Assembly: GCA_020284085.1 (NCBI GenBank)
Contig: JACEVL010000934.1
Coordinates: 124,001 to 188,000 of the forward strand
DNA length: 64,000 bases
Reading direction: 5' to 3'
Source: Aporrectodea caliginosa
Taxonomy: Eukaryota; Annelida; Clitellata; Crassiclitellata; Lumbricidae
A program made the translations under genes and the position numbers. The notes beneath the pieces were generated by a model. The model was given only the letters and a program-made list of their open reading frames with translations. It searched no databases and was not told the DNA's origin. Shown here one piece after another: positions 21,596-32,800 of the stretch (its first letter is position 1; every line of letters starts with the position of its first letter).

Positions 21596-24500
21596 ATGTT
21601 TGGCTATAGTTACGACGCGGAGGAACTTTTCCAAGTGATTAATAAACTGGATGTGGACAAAGATGTCCTAACAACGCGAAGAACGTTACGAAGGGTGAGT
21701 ATCGGCAATTATTGTGGGTGCCGGCCGAATCCCCGAAACCCGAATCCCCGAAACGAATTTCGGCAGGATCCCCGAAATTGATTTTCTAAGTCCTACCCGA
21801 ATGAACTTAATTAACAAATAAACATTTGAGTGAGCACTGTACATGTACATGTTATGACGAATAGGCAGTCTATCGATATACATCAAGGCCACTCTAGGTC
21901 TTTGTCATGTACCGAGTTCGAGCCACGTAGGGCGGATATGCTTTGTAGGCTGCCATTAGCGCCGTTGTATTGCAGGCTGTCTGTTCTGTTAGTGGTTAAG
22001 ATTTAAATTGCATAACATGTAAGTGTACAGCGCAGTGCGTTTGTCAGGCGCTTCAATAAAGAAAAGATTATTATTATTATTATGTTTACAATTTAACTTT
22101 GAATAACTCGGCTGCTTTCCGAGAAAACCGTTTTGGGGAAATCGGGCTTTTGTCTATTTTTCATCGTATTCGGGTTTCGGGAATTCATGTTGACCCCAAT
22201 TATTGTAGCAGTCAGACGATGGTAAACTTATCAACAGAAACAAGACAAATATATATAGGGAAATACCAAATTGGACGCATTATATCATGACGTTTTAGCG
22301 TCCCAATTTGAAAATTACAGAAGTTCATGTTGTGAATTAGTATACCAGTATTTTTTACAATGCATTAAAAATACATCACAAGAGAAATTGTTTAAAATGT
22401 AGTATTTCTCACAACATTACCATTTTTATGTTATTAGACTCAAAAACCTCCATCGGAAGTTTCAGTCCAGTCAGTCAACGTTTCATTCATAAAAACAACT
22501 ATTTTCATGGAAACAACAATTTTCTTCAAACTTACTGTATTAATAAAGAATAATACATCTGAAATGACAAATCAAATTGATTAGTCGGTATGTAGACATT
22601 GAAATACAAGCAATGTGTTAAACAGATGTTATCATAACTGTTGGAAATTTCTCCAAAATCTTATTTAACGTGGTTATCATTTTTTTTATCAGAGATCAAA
22701 AGTGTAGAAGAATCAAAAAGGTTGATTAAGGAAGCAGAAATCACATTGATCAGTCTAATTGGGCAACCCCAGGCGTGCTGTAAACCTCATGTCTCAGGAA
22801 CTAGGTACTATTTATTCAGATCTCAAATTTTGCAGACCGTCATAATATGTATTTATCTACATACTGGCAGTAAAAATTGTACAAATCAGATGGTGAGGTG
22901 GGGACCAGTGGTTGAGTTGACACAATGACCCTTAAGCAAACTTCTTATCCACTAGACCCTGATATATTTAAGCCTACCAATGGGTGTGACTACACACTAA
23001 TTCCTACTGGTGACTAAAGAAATCAAAGAAATTTTTAATTCGGTATGCTGACTAATTGTTTGCTGCAACCTGGTAGTGGTACATCCCACTCCTTGACTTT
23101 ACAAACAACATACTGCTGCACATTATTAAGCCATAACCCATGACTAAAATAGCAATCTGTTCAAACTAATCAGTATGCTTCTTTGGCAGGGTTTCAAATA
23201 TATGCATTCACAGCCATGATGCCACCCTTTTGGGCAGGTGCTTGGGCTTTTGGGTGACTGCTGACAGGCTCATAGACTACCATACTTCTGTGCTTTCTCA
23301 GTGACACTGCCGAAGCCTGTGAATGACTGTAATTGAAGACTTCTGTCATTTATGTATGTATGAGCACTTGTTATAGCGCCCTTCAAGATTTCTACTCAGA
23401 GGCGCTCCCGACTACACAGCGGACACTGAATCGGAGTTTCACGCCGAGCGCATGAGCAATTGTGAGTGAAGGACTTGCCAAGGGTCCCTACGCGACGGGT
23501 TGAGGTGGATTCGAACCCGCAACCCTCGGGTTGCAAGGCACCGAACATACCCCTACACCACCGCGCCCCACTTACTGTCATTACTGTACTGCTGTACAAT
23601 TTCTGAACTAATGTAACTAAGTTTCATTTTATTGTTAAGAAATAATTGCGACCAACATTGCATTTTGTAAATTTTCTGCATATTTTCTGTTATTGTATGC
23701 AGGTATTAATGACTTCAAGTGGTGGGAAGAACATGGAGAAACTCTTTCCAGCAGTGGTGAAACATCTGTCAAGTTCAGACCTCATTACAAAGAAATTGGT
23801 TTGCTGGTTTATCTGTGAACATGGTAGCAACCAAGAATTTATACTTCTTGCAATAAATACACTCGTGAAAGACTGCCACGATCCAAATCCTATGATCCGT
23901 GGCTTCTCGCTGAAGACGATAACTTCAATTCCACATGCCTTTCTGCTTGACTACAGTCTCCCATTAGTACTGAAAGGATTGGACGATTCGAGTGTGTACG
24001 TGAGACGGGCCGCTGTTCTCTCATGCGCGATGATGTTCAACATGAATCGCGAGATTGTGATGGAAAATGGCATTGTGGACAGGCTTTATGAAGCCATTCG
24101 AGATTCTGATTCCATTGTTGTCGTTGATGCTTTGCTGGCTCTTGAAGAAATTCTGAGTTTTGAGGGTGGTGTCGTTATCAATCATAACATGGCTGTATAT
24201 CTGCTGAATAAACTTCAGGTATGTAGAAATGTATTGAGGGTAAGTACAAATGCACATCAGATGGTCTGCTGTTTTAGGCATTCTGATTTCCAGAACCACC
24301 CTCCTTGCAATCTTGAGTATCATCAGTTTTCAGTGTCACCATCATACAGCAAACCATTACAGTCAATCTGCATTTCTGGGTTGCTCTCCTGACTCATAAA
24401 CATGGCTGTTCGATTTTAGTAGTGGTTTTGTGCCACACTGGTGATTGGCCCAGTACAGTTATATTGCTACAGCAAAACTTCAGTATTTCAAACAGCTTAG

Positions 24501-27500
24501 TTGTATTGAATAACAGACAAAGACTTGGCCACAACCAATGCAAACAGACATAACTCTGTTTAATCGAAACTGCTTTGAAGTCTCGCCTGTTGTGAGGGCA
24601 CTTTACAGTCCTTATCAAATTGTTGACTGGCATTTATTCAAGTTACAGGGATACTCTACAACTCGATACTATTGTTCTAACTGTTGCTAACTGATGAATA
24701 ATTATCAGATGCTTTGTTTGCCGACTAGCTCCAGGTTAGAGACAAAGACTGATGCATGTGTAATTGTGTATGTGTGGTTGCTGGGAGGGGTCAGTCAATT
24801 GAGGCTAGGTGTTACATAATTTTGCCTTTGAACCTTTGTCTTATTTTATTGACCTAAATCCTAGAGCTTCTGAAAGATGGGGTGACAAAGACGGGTTTTG
24901 TTGACAGTGACACCGCGGACACTGGCACCAATGCATCAGAAGCTTTGAAAGCGCTAATAATTAATTATCAGATGGTGTATAGAATATCACATAACCAAAA
25001 ATGGGCCTATGGCCCGCTTGACTAGAACATATGCCCATGTGCCAAGCTTGTGCCTATGTTTATTAGGATGTCGGTTCCCATACCAGTAGCGGTTTATTTC
25101 ATGGTTTTGAATCTTGGGCTGAGCCTGACGTGGTCCATTCATGTGAACTTTAAAAGGCATGAACCAATTCAAATGGATGGGTAGTGGACTACTAGTGGTG
25201 TTGAAGGATTTCACCTAATTAGTTCATTGAAAAATGAACAGGGTCAAGGCCATGCCGTCACTATGCATAGACTTGTACACTTCCATTTATGTAGAGTCGA
25301 ACAGAGCATGGCATGAATATCTATCCTACTTAGTTTGAACCTCGGATATGTCAAAGTGATTGATGATGGTCCCATGAACTTTGGTATAATGAAGTTCTGC
25401 TGTATCTCTGATATTTTATTTGCAAAATATCTTAAACTGTTTATGCTGGCATTCTTGGAAGTAGCACTTGGCATTTAGTAAATCTGTATGTACTTTTTCT
25501 AAGGAACTGGTCACCTTGGTATTATACACTGTCCACGATAAAGTAGAACACTAGACTTTGTGAAATATCTTGGTCAATTGTAGTATTATAGGTACTAAAT
25601 TTGGTGCACATGAACTTCAGTCTATTCTATCTATACCATGCAAATTTTATTACAATTGATGCAACGGTTACGACGATATACCCCTATGAAATTGGGTGGT
25701 TCAGGAACCAAGTTATCGAACAGTAAAACACATCGACAGATGCGTGCGCGGCTGATCATCCTGAATCAGCACCAGTTCTTCGACAGCATTGATATTTGTT
25801 TGCGTTCGTAACGCCCGATCTCGTGGTTTCCTTGCAACTGATTCGGTTGTGGTGATCTTTTTTAACAGCTTGCTCACACCAGCTAGGGACCAATTTTTCA
25901 TTGGAAATTCTGTAATGAGTCTCCTTGAGCCATACCATTCATCTCTCTCAACTCCTTGATTAAAATCTTGTCCTCTGCGCTGAAAACCATGTTTTTTTAC
26001 AACCAACTACTGTTACGTAAAACAGGTCTCGTAGTGTAACTGTTTCCGAAAATGACGCTTATAAACAACAGCCTATGTATCCCCTGCAGTAGCCAGAAAA
26101 ATGACGCGATTCTATACGTTTTACTGTTCGGTAACTTAGTTCCTAAACTACCCAATTTCATAAGGGTATATCCTCGTAACCGTTGCATCAATTGTAATAA
26201 AATTTGCAGGGTATAGATAGAATAGACTGAAGTTCATGTGCACCAAATTTAGTATCTATAATGATACAATTGACCAAGATATTTCACAAAGTCTAGTGTT
26301 CTACTTTATCGTGGACACAGTGTATAATGCAACATAAACCCTACATAAGTGGTGAGCAATTTCTCGGGTGCTTTCACAGTTAAGTGTCAGTGCCAAAAAT
26401 GCCAAAAGTTTGATATTTAACTTTATTTCTAATATATCAAGACTCAGCTTTTTGGTTAGCAGATATACAAGTTCGCTACCGTAAGGTTCCAGTCGGAATT
26501 CTGTCATGGGCAATAGGTTATGGTTGTTCCAAGATAATAATAATATATCTAAACTAACAATGGTATCTTTTTATTTCAGATATTTGCAGAGAGCCAAGTT
26601 TCAACCGTGATGATATTTCTAGCTAAATATAAACCCGCCAACTTCCAGGAAACCTTGGACATTATGAACATCATTGATCCATACCTGAGGTCTGGCAGTG
26701 CAGCTGTGTTGGTGCAGACCCTCAAGTACTTTCTGCGTCTAGTTGGAGACAATCCTGACCTGAAGCAGGTCGCAACAGAGAGAGCCAAAGACCAGCTTTT
26801 GCATCTAATGACCACAGACAATCCAGAAATGACTTTTGTGCTTCTTGAATTTGTGGAAACGTTGTTAACAGACTTCATGGAACTTTTTCAGCCGCACCAT
26901 CAGTTGTTCTTTTGTCGTTACAATGAACCACTTTACATCAAAGTAAAGAAAATTGACCTTCTGTCTTCCCTGGCAACTGAATCGAATTTGCCAGAAATTG
27001 TGGAAGAGCTTGGTGTGTACAGTCTGGATACAGTGCAGGATGTTGCTAAATTTGCTATTAATGGCCTGTGTAAAATTGCTTCAAAGTTTCCGACGCAGAT
27101 GTCAAGATCTGTCGATGTATTAGTGAATCTGTTGGATTTGCAGGACAGTAGTATCATTCCCGATGTGCTGAATGTTTTGCAAAAACTTGACTTAAGTCAA
27201 CTGTCAAACCTTGAGGACGTTCTACGAAGCTTAGAAAAATGTGTCGGTGCTGTGGAATTGTTTGAAGCAAGGCCTGCAATGCTGTGGTTGTTGGGTGAAT
27301 ATGGGGAGCGACTAGATAGCAGCCCATACTTGCTTGAGGAGTTTGCTGAAGAGCTGTGTGAGCAGAGTGATTCACTGTTTTGTGAAAGCCTTCTTACAGC
27401 AGCAATGAAGTTGTTTCTAAAGAGGCCTGCTGAATGCCAAGACATTCTTGGTAAAACGCTTGAGAAATGTGTAAATTTTGGAGACGCTGACCTTCAGTAC

Positions 27501-27566
27501 AAAGCACAATTTTACTATGAGCTCTTGCAGAGTGGTGTTGAAAATGCTCGTAATTTTCTGCTCTAA
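21596..27566 (+). CDS. AP4B1: AP-4 complex subunit beta-1, trunk only
   Basis: Three exons: 21596-21694, 23703-24218 and 26580-27566, all in phase 0 with GT-AG sites, giving 533 residues. It is a HEAT-repeat adaptin trunk with AP4B1 hallmarks: LLAINTLVKDCHDPNPMIRG, YVRRAAVLSCA, LEEILSFEGGVVIN, then WLLGEYGER and FLKRPAECQDILG. The central exon joins the last with no gap relative to the human protein. AP-4 sorts cargo (ATG9 among others) at the trans-Golgi network. The usual protein is about 740 residues; this one stops right after the trunk (GVENARNFLL), without the hinge and the ear that binds the accessory protein tepsin. The start was chosen at the only ATG giving the N-terminal helix. A relict mariner element sits in intron 2, SINEs in intron 1. 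Confidence 0.92.
21910..22082 (+). mobile_element. tRNA-Arg-like SINE, 5'-truncated
   Basis: Starts inside the head at taccgagttcgagccacgta and then matches the copy at 15520 closely through aggcgcttcaataaagaaaag and an (ATT)n tail. It lies in AP4B1 intron 1. Confidence 0.72.
23345..23575 (-). mobile_element. tRNA-derived SINE, most complete copy
   Basis: On the minus strand it starts ggggcgcggtggtgtagggg (A-box region), then gcgggttcgaatccacctc (B-box), and the body gtgaaactccgattcagtgt. The tail gggagcgcctctgagtagaa leads to gaagggcgctataacaagtg and a (catа)-like run, (TACA)n. It is the best reference copy of the family also seen at 4318 and 19310. Confidence 0.7.
25070..25300 (+). repeat. 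Copy of the gatcaattca-core repeat family
   Basis: ggttttgaatcttgggctga, then ggcatgaaccaattcaaatg, then agttcattgaaaaatgaacagg and tcaaggccatgccgtcacta match the order of elements at 20040. It lies in AP4B1 intron 2. The remainder of that intron (24219-25070) shows no coding exon. Confidence 0.45.
25527..26322 (-). mobile_element. Relict Tc1/mariner-like element with long inverted repeats
   Basis: Arms of about 205 bases (25527-25732 and 26116-26322) are inverted copies that start CACTGT...CCACGATAAAGTAG and are flanked by TA on both sides (25525 and 26323). The interior encodes, on the minus strand, an N-terminal helix-turn-helix remnant: RRLITEFPMKNWSLAGVSKLLKK and AVEELVLIQDDQPRTHLS, like the start of mariner-type transposases. 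There is no catalytic DDE domain, so it is non-autonomous. Confidence 0.75.
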
Positions 27567-27754
27567 TCGTCTTACGTTGGTTGCGTTTTGTGTCAGCATT
27601 TCTTGTCATGGGCCATGTGTCATGTGTTCAGCTTGATTTCATGTGATCCACATAAAGATGTAAACAAAACAATTTAATTTAAATTTAATGAAACAATTTA
27701 AACTTGAAAACAATTTAAAAGTTAAGCAGAGCAATTAACGATTAAGGTGGATGA

Positions 27755-28150
27755 GTGTTAAGCTGGTTGAGAGACCTGGTTTTTGCAGATGATATTGCCA
27801 TGCTGGACATACGTGGCTGATGGGAATTTTGCGCATTTCCTGGCATGATAAATATTAAACGAAACTATAAGAGAGCAGACAGTACAAGAGGATATAGAGA
27901 ATACTATCAGAAAGAGAAGATTGAAATGGATGTGACTTAATTTGTATGGACAAAAAGACCTAATCAAGCAATGATCTAGATTCCTGAAGGGAAAAGAGGA
28001 AAAGAAGAATTGGTGAAAGACCATCAGAAACGATTTGAAATGTTGGGGGAATGGGGATGTTGTGGGTTGAGCTGGAAGACTGACAATGGACAGATGAATG
28101 GAGAAGCTGTATTGCCCAATGTGCAGACTATACAGGAAAGAGTAAATACT
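27755..28150 (+). mobile_element. RTE-like LINE fragment, internally deleted
   Basis: Encodes DLVFADDIAML, the F-A-D-D reverse-transcriptase motif. It then jumps to the C-terminal end typical of these elements: EGKRGKEELVKDHQKRF, LEDxTMDR-like, and the end of the C-terminal segment around NVQTIQERVNTW. In-frame stops show it is dead. It lies just 3' of AP4B1. Confidence 0.62.
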
Positions 28151-28239
28151 TGGTACTTAAGTACATGAACTATCATATCTACCACCTAAAAAGAAGAGAC
28201 CCATCACCTAAAAAGTAGGTCTAGTACCAAATATGCATT

Positions 28240-28335
28240 GGTCCTATTTGGCCGTACTGGGGTTGGGAGCACCTCTGAGTAGTTCCCTTGAAGAGGCGCT
28301 ATATAAATTCAAGTAATGAATGAATGAATGAATGA
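28240..28335 (+). mobile_element. LINE 3' end with (GAAT)n tail
   Basis: LFGRTGVGSTSE and stop, then cccttgaagaggcgctatataaattc and four gaat units. Between here and 29215 (28336-29214) I see no gene. Confidence 0.62.
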
Positions 28336-29593
28336 TGCTTATTTCTTGTGGTAATCGTAATCTCAAAATTTCTAAAGTGCTACTCTAACGCTAAGCACAG
28401 AGCACAAGCTTATTCGTGAGTGCTGCTAATGGTATATTTTACACGTCATGCGTTTTTTATGTTGATGATTGTGACATTTTGATCTAAACCTAGACTTTTA
28501 TGATATGTTGTTTAGGCTGAATATTCATTTTTGGTTACAATAATCAAGATATGAATTGTTTTCATGTATTTTGTTTTATCCTAATGGCAAGTATCGGTTA
28601 TAGATTTGCCTTGCCTTTAGATTTGTCAAATTGGAGATTCACCTCCTCTGAATGAGCAGTTTAACCACTGTTTGAAATAAAGGATATGTTTTCTCAGTTG
28701 GTTTTCAAGTGTTGACTTGAGTTTGAAACTGGAGCAGGAATTCGGGAAGTTACACTGAGAAAATCTCTTTGCTGGCTTACCTTTCGTTATAGGTTGTATG
28801 CTTGCACTCAGTTTAGTCCGAATTTCACTTACTTCTGAATGCAGATCAATCCGAGACACGCATACATGTATAGTTTTTTGACCATGTAATCTTAATTATG
28901 AGGTCAGAGGACCACGTTGTGGTCATCTGTACTTGAAACATGCAGTTTAAATTAGAAGTTCTAATCTTAGGCTGTCTGCCTGATTCAAATGGTGAAATTC
29001 AAGCATGATTGTATTTTATTCCTTTAGAAAGTTTTCAGGGACTTGCACCAATTTACTTAAAGTGCTTGACTAATAATACTTTTAAAGGGTTGTTGCAGTG
29101 CAAAGAATTCTGGTACCTTTGTAGTTTATGTATTCTGGTCTTTTTTGCTGAATTGGTAAGAGCGCACGTCTAGGTACTGACATACTGTACCTCTGTGTGT
29201 GAGGAAGAGACTTAAAGTCTTTGGCTTGCACAGTCCATGCACAGACAACTTAAATGGTAAGGCACCCATTCAAACAGGCAGTGATGGTCTGGTCCGATCA
29301 ATTCATTAAAAATGAGCAAGGTTGCTATTCCACAGACATTTTAAAGCAATGTGCATGCTTACAGTGCACAGAAGGAGTTGAACAGCATGTCATACAGTGA
29401 GCTAGGAATATAGCATTGGTGCACTCTCTTGTGGGACCATGGCACACTATCATGCTGGACATTGGCAGATGTGCAATGGTATAAGGTGCGTGACCACTCC
29501 TGATTTTTAATACTATGGTGTGCAGGTTAGTTGCAAGTGTTTGTATAGGAGATATGTATAATGTCACATTGACTTTGTGCATGCATTGATCAG

Positions 29594-29814
29594 GCACAAG
29601 TGGTTACTCGGGTGTATCCAGCTGACTTGCAGGATACCTATAGCAGCCATCCGTTGAATGTTACCGTGGTTGGTATGACGACCGATGGCGCACTAGCTGA
29701 CGTGATGAATTACGGACCGGTTTCAACCGTGCTGTTCAATAATATGCAGACATACAGAAAGGCAGTATTTGTTAAAAGTACATGTGCTTTTATTTTTGTT
29801 TAAATTGTAACTTG
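29594..29814 (+). CDS. Possible orphan exon, function unknown
   Basis: After a gatcag acceptor the frame stays open for about 70 codons: AQVVTRVYPADLQDTY, SSHPLNVTVVGMTTDG, then PVSTVLFNNM. It either splices at ttaaaa/gtacat (29777) or stops at 29814. Its alternating hydrophobic pattern could be a beta-sheet domain. It lies 2 kb downstream of the AP4B1 stop on the same strand, but I could not align it to the adaptin ear, and no phase-compatible donor is obvious before the AP4B1 stop. It may be part of a decayed transposon. Confidence 0.25.
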
Positions 29815-29847
29815 TGAAGTGTGTCATGTTGTTTCAAGAGGTGACAA

Positions 29848-32800
29848 TCAAGAGTTCATCGTTGGCTGATGATCGGCGTCAGTGTTGACCGGTATGCCGT
29901 TGACTGTTTTTTTCATTAGTTTGCCATTCTCTTCAATAGTCACTGTCTCAGCTCCATTCTCAATTACCCTAAAACACAAATTATTTCACTTAAGTTTAGA
30001 GATTTATGCTGTTCAGAGATACAAAAATTGTAGGCTTTTTGCATAAAGTTGTACATGAATATGTAATTATCTAACCCAACAGATTTTCCGAAGTTGTGAG
30101 CACCTGTATTTGTAAAAGCTGTTTAGTCTTTCACTATCCAATGGCATAAGAGCAAGTTTCATATCCACAACTGAATCATTGGATTCCAGTGGTCCCCACT
30201 TCTTTACATTTTAATCTACCAAAGGATTTTGGTATGAACTGTAGGCCTACCTGCATAAGCTTTTGTTACACAGGTCAGAATCAAGCGTGAGGCACAATGT
30301 TGAATCAAAAACAGCAGTTGTTTTTCTCCTTTTAGCGCCAAGGTCTAAACCATAACTCTACATGTACTTCAAACTACCGCCCTATCTCAAACTTCTCCTT
30401 TCTGTCTAAGCTCCTTGAAAGATGTCTTCCTGTAATTGGTCCACTACATTGACTCCAATTCCCTTATACCTCCTCTTCAATCTGGGATTAGAAACTTCCA
30501 CTTGACGGAGTCGTTCATTATGCGCATCCTAGGCTTCCTAGCTGACGTCTGTCATACCTTTGACAGTGGCCTTGTCACATTGCTTGCTCTATGACGTTAT
30601 AGTGTCGTGTTTGACACGGTCGACCATGCATAGTATTCGCGTAAAAGGGTTGTCAAAAATTAAATCCTTTAGCGTAACTGACTCAAGCCAAACGAACTGA
30701 GTCTTGTCCGAATAGAGGCGAAGCAGTGGCGGCGCCAGAGGAATAGGGGGCTTAGCCCCCTTACTGCGGCTCAGCCCCCCACCCAAAAGTGGGAAATCAC
30801 TGCAAATCACAGGGAGGAGGGACAAGGGCTTGGAGCTTTAGCCCCCCCCCAAACCTGAAATCCTGGCGCCTCCACTGAGGCGAAGTCGATTTGAGGACAT
30901 CCAGGACTTTTCCTTTTTTCATGTCTTGAAGTTTCAGTCTATCCTCAATGCCGCCACCGCCCATCTCATAGGTGGCATCCCGAGGTGTTTGTCTTCCTCC
31001 CAGTTGTATGCCGCCTTTAAATAATATAGGCTGCTGCTGCTGCTACCTAACTAATAATATTATTATTATTCGTTTATTAATTCAAACGGACAAGTACGCA
31101 GTAAGATTATGTGATAAGGCCTATAGTTGTAACAGATGATAACAAGTTTAACAAGAGCCGAATTTAACTGTACCGGATTTGTTGCCGGCAAGGTGCCCAT
31201 TTGTCCTACTACTTTTATAGTCGCCCCCTGTGGAGTTGAAGGCTGAGTGAACCTTATGGGGCTAGTGGGTATCGAACCCACGTCCTTGTGATCATCGTGC
31301 CCGCGTGATTCAGCCATCTAAATGGACGGCGGGCCGTGCATAGCCTAGGCCTATATAATAATGCTATTGCGACATACATAATCTGTGTGCCCGCCCCTCT
31401 CCCTCTCTCTGCCCAACTGCAAAGAAATTACTTATTTCACATTAGTCGCGAGATGGCGCCGGCGTCTTATGTCGCCTATTATAAACGAACCTCGGACCAC
31501 ACTCGCGTACAAGCCTACTGTATGACATTGTGCGAATGAATGCGATTCGTCTGTGGCTTTGCTCACTTTCTGGTAACGATCTTTTTTCCATTAGACAGAC
31601 GCGTTGACGTCGAGACTTGTCGCATGCTGCTCGTTACAGTGGCAGCAGCGTTGCCTGAAGAATTCGGCGAATCGTTCGGATGTCTACAGATAAACAACAC
31701 GCTTACAAAATGTGTGCATTTAACAACTGGTGCTATCTGACGGGCAAAAATCGGATCAATAATTAATTATGCGCTAGTAAGCAATTTTAGCCTCTGCAGA
31801 GGCCTAGCTATAAGTCTGTTCACGCTGACATTAATAAATAATGCTTTAAAATGCGTTTCTTACTATGCAAAGCTTTTAGCTTCAAGAGGTTTTTGTCTAC
31901 GTTCAGTCCCTTATCAGAGCTCACGACCCAACTGTAGACTATAAGACCTGAGCTCAGACCTCCGTCCACCGTCCACGCCTCTACCTGTTGGCCCGGTTGG
32001 CTACACTAAGTAGAGTGAATTACGTCCCATGCCTCTCTGGGCGTGAGGCTGCCGGTTCGCATACCGACGATGGCACATTTAAGAGATTCGAACCGGTTAG
32101 TACGGTCCGTACTCAGGGACCTTAAATGACGTGGTAGCCTACCCATGCATTCAAACGGGCAGCGATAAAATAAAAATGTAAATGTACACGTTTTTCTATA
32201 GCGACCGTATAATTATGGCCACGACCCTGTTCATTTTCAACGAATTGATCGGTAGGCCTACGTGACATCCTTGACCATCGTGAACGATCTCGCCGGATCA
32301 ATTCACTGGAAACTGAGCAGGGTCGAGACCATACATCATACAATCCCTTAGAAAAAGTGTACATTTACATTAACATTCCCATATTCCGCTATTCATTGTG
32401 TACGTGATATTCCACATGTACAATTAAGTTCGTAGAGGGCTTACGCTATATAGGCCTAGGGGCCTACGTATGATTAATCACACTTATCGCAGTGTTAACT
32501 CGTTAAAACATGCATGTATTTTAGCCTACGCTCTACGATGAGGGCGGACTCCATAAGCCCGCCCTTTGAAGTAAAGCCAAGATCGGGTTTGGCGCCACGC
32601 CTAAATCAAACGGCGGTCTGTGAGCGAAATACGTCCTGCCTTTGGATCCTCAAGCGAAGTAGCGAACATAAAACAGTTGGCCACCTTGAAGGACATTATA
32701 ATTATGATGCTGACGAAATATTCTGTCTTACTTACTCTTTGGTAGGGGTTGATTCTTCGGAGAACGCTGGAAGTGTAAAGACTTTGTCGTCAGGCGTCGG

